A DNA stretch of 64,000 nt from Bacillus_BE sp042263505 (GTDB lineage Bacteria; Bacillota; Bacilli; Bacillales; Cytobacillaceae). Below the pieces are notes generated by a model, which saw nothing but the letters and a program-made list of their open reading frames with translations, searched no databases and was not told the origin of the DNA. This document shows positions 16,797 to 26,433 of the stretch, in pieces. The DNA is taken from positions 1 through 64,000 of the forward strand of contig NZ_JBHKFI010000022.1 in NCBI RefSeq assembly GCF_042263505.1. The letters run 5' to 3'. Every line of letters begins with the position of its first letter. Within the stretch, counting starts at the first letter, position 1. Position numbers and translations under genes: made by a program.

Positions 16797-17639
16797 ATGG
16801 TTAAAAATTTACAGGATACAACTACGTTGCATAACGGGGTAAAAATGCCTTGGTTTGGTATAGGAGTATTTAAAGTAGAAGAGGGACCTGAGTTAGTTAA
16901 TGCGGTAAAAGCAGCTATTAAGAATGGTTATCGTAGTGTTGATACTGCAGCTATCTATGGAAATGAAGAAGGAGTCGGACAAGGTATCCGTGAAGGAATT
17001 CAAGAAGCAGGAATTTCAAGAGAAGATTTGTTTGTGACTTCTAAAGTTTGGAATGCTGATTTAGGATATGAGTCTACAATAGCAGCATACGAAACAAGTT
17101 TAAAAAAACTTGGTTTAGAATATCTTGATTTGTATCTCATCCATTGGCCAGTAGAAGGTAAATTTAAAGATGCATGGAGAGCATTAGAGACTCTTTATAA
17201 AGCAGGAAAAATAAAAGCCATTGGGGTAAGTAATTTCCAAACACATCACCTTGAAGAATTGATGAAAGATGCAGAAATTAAACCGATGGTGAATCAAGTA
17301 GAGTACCATCCACGTTTGACTCAAAAGAAAGTTCAATCTTTCTGCCAAGAACATGGTATTCAATTAGAAGCATGGTCACCATTAATGCAAGGACAATTAT
17401 TAGATAATGAAGTTCTAACTGAAATTGCAAGAAAGTATAACAAATCTGTAGCTCAAGTCATTTTACGGTGGGATTTACAAAATGGTGTTGTGACGATTCC
17501 AAAGTCTACAAAAGAACATCGAATTATTGAAAACTCTACAGTGTTTGACTTTGAGTTAACGAAAGAAGATATGGAACGAATTAATGGCTTAAATCAGAAT
17601 CATCGAGTGGGTCCCGATCCGGACAATTTTGATTTCTAA
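16797..17639 (+). CDS. yvgN: aldo/keto reductase, YvgN-like (glyoxal/methylglyoxal reductase)
   Basis: The 280-residue TIM-barrel protein closely resembles B. subtilis YvgN: HNGVKMPWFGIGVFKV at the start, catalytic Asp/Tyr in DTAAIYGNE, Lys in FVTSKVW, His in YLIHWPVEGK, and the NADPH-binding IPKSTKEHRI near the C-terminus. It reduces reactive aldehydes with NADPH in the cytoplasm. The ATG at 16797 follows GGAGGT; an earlier ATG overlaps that site. The neighbours (exporter, tautomerase, SDR) fit a detoxification cluster. Confidence 0.88.
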   Translation: MVKNLQDTTTLHNGVKMPWFGIGVFKVEEGPELVNAVKAAIKNGYRSVDTAAIYGNEEGVGQGIREGIQEAGISREDLFVTSKVWNADLGYESTIAAYETSLKKLGLEYLDLYLIHWPVEGKFKDAWRALETLYKAGKIKAIGVSNFQTHHLEELMKDAEIKPMVNQVEYHPRLTQKKVQSFCQEHGIQLEAWSPLMQGQLLDNEVLTEIARKYNKSVAQVILRWDLQNGVVTIPKSTKEHRIIENSTVFDFELTKEDMERINGLNQNHRVGPDPDNFDF

Positions 17640-17702
17640 TGAAATTTCTTAATAAACTTACCAAATGAAATATAGGAACGTGTCCCTAACGTAATTTTAA
17701 TA

Positions 17703-17737
17703 AGTGAAAGTCATCTTTATAGGTGGCTTTCACTATT
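17703..17737 (+). terminator. terminator after the aldo/keto reductase
   Basis: AGTGAAAGTCATC pairs with GGTGGCTTTCACT (G-U pairs included), followed by ATTTA. Confidence 0.7.
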
Positions 17738-17796
17738 TACCATGTAAATCAATCCAATTTAAAGTGTGACAAAAAAGCAATTAGGAGGGATTCCAT

Positions 17797-18591
17797 ATGT
17801 TTCTGAATTTAAAAGGGAAAACTGCGCTAGTTACAGGGTCTACAGCAGGAATTGGTAAAGCAATTGCAATGTCATTAGTAATAGAAGGCGTTACTGTCAT
17901 TATAAATGGACGCCATGAAGAAAAGGTTAATCAAACAATTAAAGAAATGCGAGAACAGTATCCTGAAGCTGACCTTCAGTCATTAGTATCTGATTTAGGA
18001 ACAGAACAAGGATGCCAAAAGGTTATGGAGGAATACCCAGAAGTAGATATTCTTATTAACAACCTAGGGATTTTTGAGCCAAAAGAATATTTTAATATCT
18101 CTGATGAAGATTGGTTTAAGATATTTGAGGTCAACATTATGAGTGGTGTTCGGCTTACTCGATGGTACCTAAATCAAATGATTCAAAAAAAGGAAGGCAG
18201 GGTCATCTTTATTGCTAGCGAAGCAGCCATTATGCCATCTCAAGAAATGGCTCATTATAGCGCGACTAAGACGATGCAGCTCTCGCTTTCACGTAGTTTA
18301 GCTGAGCTGACTAAAGAAACAAATGTAACTGTCAACACTATTATGCCAGGTTCTACTTTAACAGAAGGAGTGGAAACTATGCTAAATAGCCTTTATCCTA
18401 ATGAGAAATTGACCATGGAAGAAGCTGAAATGCGGTTTATGAAAGAAAATCGGCCAACCTCTATTATTCAAAGGCTTATTCGACCAGAAGAAATTGCACA
18501 TTTTGTTACATTTTTAAGTAGTCCTCTTTCTTCAGCCATTAATGGTTCTGCTTTGAGAATCGATGGAGGATTAGTACGTAGTGTATTTTAA
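17797..18591 (+). CDS. short-chain dehydrogenase/reductase
   Basis: The 264-residue Rossmann protein has the cofactor motif TGSTAGIGKA (TGxxxGxG, residues 13-22), NGRHEEK suggesting NADP preference, NNLG (classical NNAG), the catalytic Ser in IFIASEAA, YSATK (YxxxK) and a C-terminal NGSALRIDGG. It is a classical SDR oxidoreductase; the substrate is not predictable. Ribosome site TAGGAGGGATT. It has its own promoter region after the terminator at 17703-17737. Confidence 0.88.
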   Translation: MFLNLKGKTALVTGSTAGIGKAIAMSLVIEGVTVIINGRHEEKVNQTIKEMREQYPEADLQSLVSDLGTEQGCQKVMEEYPEVDILINNLGIFEPKEYFNISDEDWFKIFEVNIMSGVRLTRWYLNQMIQKKEGRVIFIASEAAIMPSQEMAHYSATKTMQLSLSRSLAELTKETNVTVNTIMPGSTLTEGVETMLNSLYPNEKLTMEEAEMRFMKENRPTSIIQRLIRPEEIAHFVTFLSSPLSSAINGSALRIDGGLVRSVF

Positions 18592-18597
18592 TATCAT

Positions 18598-18760
18598 AGG
18601 GACAAGGGGACAGGTTCCTCGTCCAACCTAAAAATGCCAATAACTCTAATTGATTCATATCTTAAAAGAAAAAGCTCTACTGAGATTTACTCTCCGTAGA
18701 GCTGTTTTTAAGCTATTAACCAAATAAGATTAATGGCGTATTTTGGCAGGGTAAACACGT
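18598..18760. repeat. GGGACAGGTTC repeat plus TCTAC hairpin repeat
   Basis: The GGGACAAGGGGACAGGTTCCTCGTCC palindrome-type repeat is followed by a conserved 45-base tail (AAATGCCAATAAC...GATTCATA) and the GCTCTACTGAG/CTCCGTAGAGC hairpin. The same order recurs at 32800-32912 and, in part, at 32170-32245. Confidence 0.65.
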
Positions 18761-18785
18761 TATTAGGGGTTTGGATCACATCTAA

Positions 18786-18947
18786 AATGTAAATGGTCTT
18801 CATTCTCGTTTAAAACAATGGATAGAACGCTTTAAAGGTGTGGCTACAAAATATCTTGATAATTACCTTTCCTGGTTCTTGTTTGTCGATAGTCGTAGCA
18901 TCATATTAAAGAATTTCTATTAACATCATTTGTAATTTAGCAGAACC
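18786..18947 (+). pseudogene. 3' remnant of an IS1595-family transposase with right end
   Basis: The frame NVNGLHSRLKQWIERFKGVA and YLDNYLSWF ends at a stop (18921-18923). It matches the catalytic C-terminal part of the transposase at 6010-7050. Directly after it, 18920-18947 resembles the IS right end (AACATCATTTG...TAGCAGAACC). The rest of the element is gone. The remainder of 18592-19056 holds no gene. Confidence 0.75.
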
Positions 18948-19056
18948 CTAGTGGATACCCGAGTTGCTCTATCCTTTCTGCCGGGAAAAAGCTAATTAAG
19001 AACCTTTAGTAATACAAAATATTTTACATTCCTGCCTTTTTAAGAATATTCAATAT

Positions 19057-20556
19057 TCAATTAAAGGAGTCTTTATAATATTGATCTGTAAAGGTGATTG
19101 CTCGTTTCCAACCACTTATTTTTTTAGTTCTATCATCGTTTTCAATATTTGGAATAAACTTTGAATATGAAATTGTATCAGGGGATAATTCTTCTCTATA
19201 TATTCCTGAGGCGATACCTGCATTCAGAACTGTCCCGTACAAGCTTAATTCTTTTATATTAGGTACTGCAATTTTGATATTAGATATATCACTTTGAAAT
19301 TGCATAAGATAATGATTACAGGAGGCACCACCATCAACTTTCAATATAACAGGTTTATGACCAAAGTCTTCAATCATTAATTGAACAATATCGTTGATCT
19401 GGTATGCAATACAATTCAATGCTGCCTGAACAATTTCAGCTTTTCCAGTTGTGCGCGTCATTCCCACTAATGTAGCCGAGGCCTTTTCGTTCCAATACGG
19501 GGCTCCGAGACCTGTAAAAGCTGGAACTAAATAAGTTTGATTACTTGGGGATGCTAAATTTACCCACTTCTCAGTCTCTGCTGCAGAATGAATTAGTTTT
19601 ATATCTTCAATTAGCCATTTTATGACTGCTCCAGCATAATTAATATTTCCTTCTAAAACGTAGTTTACTTTATTTTTTATTTTCCACGCAATCGATGTAA
19701 CTAAATTATGTTTTGAACGAATTGGTTGTCCACCGATATTCATCATGATAGAGGATCCTGTTCCATATGTTGCTTTGGCCTCGCCTGGATTCAAGCATTC
19801 TTGTCCAAATAAAGCAGCTTGCGAATCGCCTAATACGCTATAAATCGGAACTTTTTTGGATAACAATTCATCAAAGTCTGTATATCCAAATAAAGCATCA
19901 GAATCAACAATTTCTGGAAGGACCTTTGGAGAAATCTGAAAAATGCTGCAAATCTCTTTGTCCCATTCAAGCTTGTCTATATTTAATAATTGTGTACGGG
20001 AAGCATTTGATAATTCAGTTTTAAATGCTTCTCCATACGTCAATTTAAATAAAAGCCAACTGTCTATTGTCCCCAAACAAAGATCATTTTTTTCTTCGGC
20101 CTGTCGTACTTTGTCTATATTTTTTAACATCCAGCTAAATTTAACAGCGGAAAAATAAGGGGATAATGCCATGCCTGTTTTTTGTTTAATTATTTCTGAA
20201 TCGCCTTTTTGTTTAATCTCATCACATAAATACTTTGCCCGGGAACATTGCCAAACGATGGCTTCAGTCAAAGATTCTCCATTATTTTTTGACCATGCAC
20301 AGGCAGTTTCGCGCTGATTCGTTAATGCAATCCCAACAATAGAATCATGGTTTACTTGCGTTTTCGTTAATAATTCTTTCATAAGCTCAATAATGTTGGA
20401 ATAAATTTCATTTAAGTCATGGCTAATCCAGCCTTGCTCATTAATGAGTTGCCGGTGTTCTTTACTTACCAGGCAGACTATTTTTCTGTTTGAATCAACC
20501 AAAGCAACTTTAGTACCTTGTGTACTTTGGTCAATTCCGATAATATAGCGTTCCAT
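19057..20556 (-). CDS. FGGY carbohydrate kinase (candidate apulose kinase)
   Basis: The 499-residue protein shows the FGGY plan: MERYIIGIDQSTQGTKVALV phosphate-1 motif, the central GDSQAALFGQ, ATYGTGSSIMMN phosphate-2 motif, the substrate-side FTGLGAPYWNEKASA and DGGASCNHYL adenosine motif. It is close in layout to glycerol and ribulose/xylulose kinases. It would phosphorylate a ketose made by the isomerase at 22382-23812, giving the substrate for the adjacent two-subunit transketolase. That pairing is known for apulose kinase in D-apiose pathways, hence the proposal; xylulose or another ketose is possible. ATG 20556 follows GAGGCG. It is last in a four-gene operon. Confidence 0.8.
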   Translation of the reverse strand: MERYIIGIDQSTQGTKVALVDSNRKIVCLVSKEHRQLINEQGWISHDLNEIYSNIIELMKELLTKTQVNHDSIVGIALTNQRETACAWSKNNGESLTEAIVWQCSRAKYLCDEIKQKGDSEIIKQKTGMALSPYFSAVKFSWMLKNIDKVRQAEEKNDLCLGTIDSWLLFKLTYGEAFKTELSNASRTQLLNIDKLEWDKEICSIFQISPKVLPEIVDSDALFGYTDFDELLSKKVPIYSVLGDSQAALFGQECLNPGEAKATYGTGSSIMMNIGGQPIRSKHNLVTSIAWKIKNKVNYVLEGNINYAGAVIKWLIEDIKLIHSAAETEKWVNLASPSNQTYLVPAFTGLGAPYWNEKASATLVGMTRTTGKAEIVQAALNCIAYQINDIVQLMIEDFGHKPVILKVDGGASCNHYLMQFQSDISNIKIAVPNIKELSLYGTVLNAGIASGIYREELSPDTISYSKFIPNIENDDRTKKISGWKRAITFTDQYYKDSFN

Positions 20557-20572
20557 TTTTTTCGCCTCGCAA

Positions 20573-21526
20573 TTAATGAACACTTAATAACATATCTTTT
20601 GCAACTTGTGCGATATTTGCCGGAGAAATTCCATAATAATCGAATACTTCATCTTGGGTACCTGCGATAGCGGGTTCATCCGGGAAACCAATGATTTTCA
20701 GTTTTGTATTTACTTTACCTGCAACGACTTCTGCGATTGCAGAGCCCAAACCTCCATAAATACTGTGCTCTTCCACTGATATCATTGCATGAAACTTCTC
20801 ACACAATTCATTTATCATATCGACATCAAGGGGTTTGATCGTTGCGAAATCTACCACTTCTGCTGATATACCCGAATTTTTTAACTCTTCTGCAGTGTGT
20901 ATCGCAATACTTAAAGTTTCACCTGAACCAATAATGGCAATATCTTTGCCTGGCCGAATAATTTTTGCCTTACCTGGGATAAACGCCTCTTCCTCATTGG
21001 TGTAAATATCTTCAAGTTGTTTTTTCCCGATTCGAACATAGGCTGGTTTGGGAGAATGAGTTAAATACTTAAACAACGCTCTTGTTTGATATTGATCACA
21101 AGGCATATACACTTCCAGATTAGGAATCGCCCGCGTAATTGCCAAGTCTTGCAATGAGTGATGTGTCGAACCTAAATCACTATAACTGTTGCCGCCGCTT
21201 ATTCCTACTAATTTTACATTTGTATCAGAATAAGCCACATCATCTTTTATTTGTTCAATACTGCGCATTGACAGGAAACTTGAAGGTGAAAATGCAAAGG
21301 GACGTTTATTACTGTGCGCTAGACCGGAACTAATCGTTACTAAATTTTGCTCGGCTATTCCCACTTCAATAATTTGGGCTGGCAGGGCGTCTGCAAAAGG
21401 TTTTAAGGCACCGGAACCTCTTGAATCACTTGTTAAAACCAGTAGATCCCTATTTTTTTTCCCTTCTTCCATTAGCGTTTCACAGATGACTTCTGCAGCT
21501 TTTCTTCCACTTGTTATGTTGTTCAA
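20573..21526 (-). CDS. transketolase, C-terminal subunit
   Basis: The 317-residue protein holds the pyrimidine-binding and C-terminal domains of transketolase: SDSRGSG start, the catalytic Glu in VGIAEQNLV, STHHSLQDLA, MPCDQYQ and, after residue 185, the C-terminal domain with GSGETLSIAIHTAEEL and EHSIYGGLGSAIAE. It pairs with the N-terminal subunit encoded just upstream to form a split enzyme. The TTG start at 21526 overlaps the upstream stop as TTGA and follows GGGGGAG. Split transketolases are common in pathways for unusual sugars and are found as AptA/AptB in apiose utilisation. Confidence 0.85.
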   Translation of the reverse strand: MNNITSGRKAAEVICETLMEEGKKNRDLLVLTSDSRGSGALKPFADALPAQIIEVGIAEQNLVTISSGLAHSNKRPFAFSPSSFLSMRSIEQIKDDVAYSDTNVKLVGISGGNSYSDLGSTHHSLQDLAITRAIPNLEVYMPCDQYQTRALFKYLTHSPKPAYVRIGKKQLEDIYTNEEEAFIPGKAKIIRPGKDIAIIGSGETLSIAIHTAEELKNSGISAEVVDFATIKPLDVDMINELCEKFHAMISVEEHSIYGGLGSAIAEVVAGKVNTKLKIIGFPDEPAIAGTQDEVFDYYGISPANIAQVAKDMLLSVH

Positions 21527-22353
21527 GAATTCTCCCCCCATTCTAATTGAGTATTTAAATCTTTTATTACATTATTATATTGATCTTTGTTTGGAACCTT
21601 ATGGTGCCATTCGGGATTATTTTCAGCAATTTTCATACCTTTTCCTTTTATGGTATGTGCTAGAATCAGTTTTGGTTTTTCACTTAAAGAATGCTTGGAT
21701 AAAGCTTCAACAATTTGCGCCATGTCATTGCCATCAATTTCTTGAACCTCCCAGCCAAATGATTCATATTTATCTTTAAGGGGTTCAGAATTCATAACAT
21801 CTGTCGTCTTGCCTGTGATTTGTAAACTGTTGTGATCAATAATCGCGGTTAAATTATTAAGTTGATAGTGGCTTGCCGCCATTGCAGCCTCCCAAATTGA
21901 ACCCTCTGCTTGTTCTCCATCCCCCATTAATACGTAAGTGTGATAGTCCTTTCGATCGAGTTTTGCCGCCAAGGCGATTCCAACTCCTATTGCAAGCCCA
22001 TGCCCCAAAGAACCGGTGTTCATTTCGACTCCGTTTACTGTATTTGTGGGATGCCCGATCAGGTGTGATTTAAATTGTGAAAAAGTTTTCAATTCACTCT
22101 TTGGAAAGTATCCTCGGTCTGCTAGAATAGTCCATAAGACTTCTACGGCGTGTCCTTTACTTTGAATATAGCGATCTCTATTTTCATTTTCCGGATCTTT
22201 GGGATCTTGTTTTAAAACCTGATAATATAATCCTACGAGTATATCAGTACATGATAAGTCAGAACCAGTATGTCCGGTTTTTGCATTATAAATCATCTCA
22301 AGTGTGGCTTTTCTGATTTCAATAGCCTTTTTCTCTAAACTTTTAATATCCAA
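21523..22353 (-). CDS. transketolase, N-terminal (thiamine diphosphate) subunit
   Basis: The 276-residue protein has HTGSDLSCTDILVGLY, the TGSLGHGLAIGVG loop and the diphosphate-binding MGDGEQAEGSIWEA with the distal Asn in IIDHNSLQ (GDG-N motif). A TTG at 22353 after AAGGGGTGAG is the preferred start; the frame extends upstream into the preceding gene but without a ribosome site. It is translationally coupled to the C-terminal subunit. Together they transfer a two-carbon unit from the phosphorylated ketose to an aldose phosphate. Confidence 0.85.
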   Translation of the reverse strand: MDIKSLEKKAIEIRKATLEMIYNAKTGHTGSDLSCTDILVGLYYQVLKQDPKDPENENRDRYIQSKGHAVEVLWTILADRGYFPKSELKTFSQFKSHLIGHPTNTVNGVEMNTGSLGHGLAIGVGIALAAKLDRKDYHTYVLMGDGEQAEGSIWEAAMAASHYQLNNLTAIIDHNSLQITGKTTDVMNSEPLKDKYESFGWEVQEIDGNDMAQIVEALSKHSLSEKPKLILAHTIKGKGMKIAENNPEWHHKVPNKDQYNNVIKDLNTQLEWGENS

Positions 22354-22381
22354 TTTTTTCTCACCCCTTCGTGAAATAAAA

Positions 22382-23812
22382 CTATTTTGTAATCGAGCCA
22401 ATATCACCGCGAAGATAAGCCTGGATATCTTCTTCAATTGGATCATAAAAATCCGGGTTTATCCCTAAATACTTGCACGCTTCGTATAAAACAGGAACGA
22501 CATCGTCTTGTACAGCCGCAATATGATGAATATATGGACCATAAACCAATTTAGCTTCTAGGCGATTTAAGTTTTCAAATTCTAAATATACATATGTTCC
22601 TTGATTAAAGGGTCCATCTATTGTTTTAGCATTGCCCATTAATAGAGAATATTCACCGTTATCACCATCAAAGCGGCATAAAGTATAGGTTCCTTTTTTT
22701 GCTCGAAATCCAACAGAACCCGGGTAATCAAACACAAAATGTCTTCTAGGCAAAATCGGTTTCGTATCGGCTGTTGAAAATGGAAATACTCCCAAGTGCT
22801 GCAATAATTCTCCGTTTTCATTATCCGGATGCCGGCAGTTTACATCTGCGAATATTGCTTTATGTGAACCGAGTGTTGCGGCTTCTACCAATAATTCAGA
22901 TATAACTCCGTGAATATCTGTTTCACATGTGACGGGCAAACCCTCATCTTGAAGGAGTGATTCAGAAGCATATGGTAAAATGCCAATTTCATCCTGTAAG
23001 GCAGTCCAGCATTGAATCACACCGGAGTTGCAGCCATATTTCCTGCATAAATTTTTTATTGCAATTTTTAGTGCTGCTATCATTTCCAAATCTTTATTCT
23101 CAATTTGAACGTCTGCTATTTCTTGTAAGTAATCGCATACTTCTTTAATCTGGCTGTGATCGTTTAGCTTTACATGATTTATTTCTTGAATCAGTTCAGC
23201 CAAGGGAATTGGCGATAAGGAAATGTTGAATTTTTCTAAAAGTTCCCCTTCATTTGCCATAACGGACCAAAAGTCAAAAGGACGAGGGCCTATTTGTAAA
23301 ATTCTTGTTGCTTTAAAGGTCTTGACCACATTGCAAACTTTTAAGAAATCAGTTAACCCGCGTTCAAATGCAGGGTCGTCGATATCACAATTTTTTATAT
23401 ATGTAAATGGCACTCTGAATCTGCGTAATACTTTTCCAATCGCAAAAAGGCCGCATTGAGAATCACGCAATCGTGAACCATCTTCTGCAGGCCGTTCATC
23501 CTTCGGCCCCCAAAGAAGAACAGGGACGTTTAATTTTTTGGCTAACCTGGCACATTCATATTCTGTTCCAAAATTTACATTTGCCAGAAATAAACCATCA
23601 ATCTCAGCTTGCTTAAATTCCTTTGCAATTTTTTCCATTCCTTCGTCATCATATAAAAGCCCATCTTCATTAATATTTTTAATATCTACGTAATTGACAC
23701 CCAATTCATCCATTTTTTTACGTGTTAAATTAGCATATTGGATAGCAGATTCAGCACTAAAAAGATTTCTGCGTGTGGGGGCAAAGCCTAATTTTATATT
23801 CTGAAATTCCAT
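22382..23812 (-). CDS. L-fucose/L-arabinose isomerase-fold sugar isomerase
   Basis: The 476-residue protein has the size and layout of the fucose/arabinose isomerase superfamily: N-terminal Rossmann-like domains (GLFLANVNFGTEYECARLAK, VPVLLWGPKDERPAEDG), a central domain with CGCNSGVIQCW-like conserved Cys/Trp region, acidic metal ligands in LPVTCETDIHG and FADVNCRHPDN, and a C-terminal small-barrel domain. It would interconvert an aldose and ketose. It is the first gene of the operon (ribosome site AGGAGG) divergent from the LacI regulator. In the known apiose route the isomerase has a TIM-barrel fold, so if the pathway guess is right this is a non-homologous replacement. Substrate unproven. 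Confidence 0.75.
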   Translation of the reverse strand: MEFQNIKLGFAPTRRNLFSAESAIQYANLTRKKMDELGVNYVDIKNINEDGLLYDDEGMEKIAKEFKQAEIDGLFLANVNFGTEYECARLAKKLNVPVLLWGPKDERPAEDGSRLRDSQCGLFAIGKVLRRFRVPFTYIKNCDIDDPAFERGLTDFLKVCNVVKTFKATRILQIGPRPFDFWSVMANEGELLEKFNISLSPIPLAELIQEINHVKLNDHSQIKEVCDYLQEIADVQIENKDLEMIAALKIAIKNLCRKYGCNSGVIQCWTALQDEIGILPYASESLLQDEGLPVTCETDIHGVISELLVEAATLGSHKAIFADVNCRHPDNENGELLQHLGVFPFSTADTKPILPRRHFVFDYPGSVGFRAKKGTYTLCRFDGDNGEYSLLMGNAKTIDGPFNQGTYVYLEFENLNRLEAKLVYGPYIHHIAAVQDDVVPVLYEACKYLGINPDFYDPIEEDIQAYLRGDIGSITK

Positions 23813-23866
23813 AACTATAAGCCTCCTCTATCATTCTAAATACGGTAATAAATTTTTATCTTTTTC

Positions 23867-23893
23867 AACTAAAACATTAACATGTTTTTAGTT
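23867..23893. promoter_or_regulatory. probable LacI-family operator
   Basis: AACTAAAAC and GTTTTTAGTT form an inverted repeat around ATTAACAT in the divergent gap, about 60 bases upstream of the isomerase start. A related sequence with TTTAACTAAA arms is at 25531-25555. Confidence 0.55.
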
Positions 23894-24065
23894 TTATGGT
23901 CAATAATTTTATATAAAATTTACTTTTTCTATTAATGATTACGCTTTAAAAATAAATTAATGCTATAGTATATATAGCTTTTTTAAAAAAATATGAACTA
24001 AAATTTATTAATTTATGGTAAAATAATAATGATTTTATTTTAATAATGGGAGTAATGGTGAATAT

Positions 24066-25094
24066 ATGAAGATAGAAGATATTGCTAAAATCGCTGAAGT
24101 CTCTACATCAGCGGTTTCATTAGCGTTAAACGGGAAAAAAGGAGTAAGTGAAAAAACAAGGACTAAAATATTAAAAATTGCTCGTGAGAACGGATATATA
24201 TCAAAATCATCCAATAAAAAAGAAGCATCTAATATAGATACAAGGATTTTAAGATTTATCGCTTGTACGAATGCCGGCATTGTAAATCAGCAATATCAGG
24301 CGCTTCCATTTTTTATGGAGTTAATGAAAAATATTGATAAATATACGATTACAAGTGGCTATTCGCTTACCGTGTCTTCAGTGGATATTACAAATTTACG
24401 GGAAGAAATTATAAAAATTGAGCAGGAGCAAAAATCTGCTGGAATCCTATTGCTGGGTACAAATTTAACAGCAGATCAAATAAAAATTTTTGCTGAAATT
24501 CAACCCAATTTGGTTGTGTTAGATACCTGCTATGATACTTTGAATGTTAATTTTGTTTTAATGAACAATATTTTTGGGGCTTATCAAGCGGGGAAACATT
24601 TGTATGAACTTGGCCATAAAAATATTGGATATGTTGCTTCGGATGTTAGGATGTATAACTTTGATATGAGAAAAAAAGGATTCCTGCAGGCAATTTCAGA
24701 ACAAGGCTTAAAAATAAGTGAGAATAATTTTTATACGATTTCTCCAACTGAAGTTACATCCCAAGAATCCTTTAAAGAAAAAATATTAAAAAATTTAGAA
24801 CATCTTCCAACCGCCTTTTTCTGTGAATGTGATTATATGGCCATAAGCGTTATTAAATCTCTACAAGAGTTAGGCCTTAAAGTTCCCGAGCAAGTTTCTG
24901 TCATCGGTTTTGATAATATTTTGGAATCTCAAGTTATAACACCTGAACTTGATACGATAAATGTAAAAAAAGATAAGATAGCTCTGTTTGCAGTTGAAAA
25001 GTTGGTAAAGCAAATTGAAAATAATGAAAGTGAAAAAATTAAATTATTTATTGATACTGAATTAATTAAAAGGAAGTCATGCGCACCGGCTTAA
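24066..25094 (+). CDS. LacI-family transcriptional regulator
   Basis: The 342-residue protein has an N-terminal helix-turn-helix (MKIEDIAKIAEVSTSAVSLA, then NGKKGVSEKTR) and a periplasmic-binding-protein-like effector domain (about 63-340) with YELGHKNIGYVASD and QVSVIGFDNILESQ typical of the family. It lies divergent to the isomerase-transketolase-kinase operon and is the obvious local repressor, releasing in the presence of a pathway sugar or sugar phosphate. The gap contains a candidate operator. Confidence 0.88.
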   Translation: MKIEDIAKIAEVSTSAVSLALNGKKGVSEKTRTKILKIARENGYISKSSNKKEASNIDTRILRFIACTNAGIVNQQYQALPFFMELMKNIDKYTITSGYSLTVSSVDITNLREEIIKIEQEQKSAGILLLGTNLTADQIKIFAEIQPNLVVLDTCYDTLNVNFVLMNNIFGAYQAGKHLYELGHKNIGYVASDVRMYNFDMRKKGFLQAISEQGLKISENNFYTISPTEVTSQESFKEKILKNLEHLPTAFFCECDYMAISVIKSLQELGLKVPEQVSVIGFDNILESQVITPELDTINVKKDKIALFAVEKLVKQIENNESEKIKLFIDTELIKRKSCAPA

Positions 25095-25851
25095 TGAAAT
25101 GTGTTTTCAGAGGAAGTGAGGTTCATTTCAATTGCTTTGCCCACAGAAGGTTGATAATTCGAAAACTGGTTATAAATATCGTGAATTTATTTTGGAAAAT
25201 CGGCACCTCGACAGCAAATTACGTCAATTAGCCCTTCATCATGTTCTTTTTTCTTCAGATGGAGGGCTCACACTCACTGGCTGCGGTGAAGAAATATCTG
25301 TTCCCAGGCAGACGCCGCCCCTCCCTTTCGTTCTGGCATGTCGAAAACCACGTAACTTTCTTGCACTGCTGCTTATTTTACCCCTCCATAGCTTATAAAA
25401 CCCATCCTCCTATTTGCACTTGCTTGCAATCTCTTGATATTGTTCTCAAACTATTTTCAAAGGTGACAAGGTAAACTTGAAAAAGCAGGCTGTTCAAAGA
25501 TAAATCGTTAAGAAAAATAAAACAGCTCTTCTTTAACTAAAAAATTTAGTTAAAGTACTGATTATCGAACGGAAAAATGCAAACTGATCTTCAAAATTGA
25601 AAACATTGCAATATCAACGATAAGACTTATTGATGGTTGGAAAAACTTCGCCATTTTTAGCCTGCCGATTTATCTAAAAACAGCAATTTCGCAATAAATT
25701 GTGAAAAAATAGCTAAAATAATATATAAAATTTTAGCTTTATATTGCGAAAATTTTATCTAAATGGTATATTTGTTTTGTAAAAAAAGAAAAGGGTTACA
25801 AAAATTAAGACGATATCACCCATCGAGAATAATAAATGGGAGGGATAAGAC
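25095..25851. other. gene-poor stretch with palindrome
   Basis: Several short open frames at 25132-25474 show no protein-like pattern. A 25-base palindrome CTTTAACTAAA-AAA-TTTAGTTAAAG is at 25531-25555 and may be a second site for the LacI regulator or a weak terminator. The last 100 bases (A/T-rich, ending AGGAGGGATAAGAC-like) look like the promoter and ribosome site of the following broken gene. Confidence 0.4.
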
Positions 25852-26433
25852 ATGAATGAAAGAATTCAGATTCATGAGTCAGCTTTTTTTGATACCTATC
25901 TCTTACATAATTTGGGTGAATATAACGTCGGAAAGAAGAGGCCCTTAGTGATTATCTCCCCGGGAGGTGGTTGTGCGTTTACGAGTGATAGAGAAGCCAA
26001 TTGCACTAAAGTTTAATAGTATTATCCTCTGGTATACCACTGATGATCAGTCAAAAAATATTCCTGAGGGCACTTAGCTTTGCAGATGGCAACTAAATGG
26101 AATCACCCGGATCTAGGTCCAAAAGTTAAATGCTACGAATGATATGTTAAGAGTCAACATGGTAATGTTGGGATATCCGTTGCTGTTTGAGAAAGAGGAC
26201 TTAAGTTTTGCATCCGAGCGCATTATGTATTCACAAACAGCAAACGAAAGATTTTATGGTACAAAATCTCCGGTTGAAATTGAGATGAACAATTTCAATG
26301 TTCTCAATTTCATTGATAAAGAAAGACCGCCGATGTTTTTTGGTCTACTTTTGAAGATGCGTTGGTAAATGTCGGCCACTCACTTTCTTTGGCTACAAAA
26401 TTAAGAAGCGTCAATATCGAAATTATCCATTAA
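25852..26433 (+). pseudogene. alpha/beta hydrolase (carbohydrate esterase-like), decayed
   Basis: The ATG at 25852 with good ribosome site begins MNERIQIHESAFFDTYLL and reaches RPLVIISPGGGCAFTSDREA, the oxyanion-hole region of a sugar-esterase-type alpha/beta hydrolase. Stops and shifts follow. Later fragments in other frames (NMVMLGYPLLF; PPMFFWSTFEDALVNVGHSL; LRSVNIEIIHY) match the segments around the acid and His of the same family. The nucleophile region is deleted. In life it probably removed acetyl groups from the sugar substrate of this island. Confidence 0.65.

Noticed and set aside
19057..23812. Sulfoquinovose (sulfo-transketolase) pathway
   Set aside because: That pathway also has a split transketolase, but the FGGY kinase and GH140-like enzyme do not belong to it and no sulfo-sugar transporter or dehydrogenase is present.
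25132..25474. Two overlapping frames of 77-88 codons
   Set aside because: No ribosome site, no recognisable pattern and internal inconsistency between frames; noted only as a gene-poor stretch.
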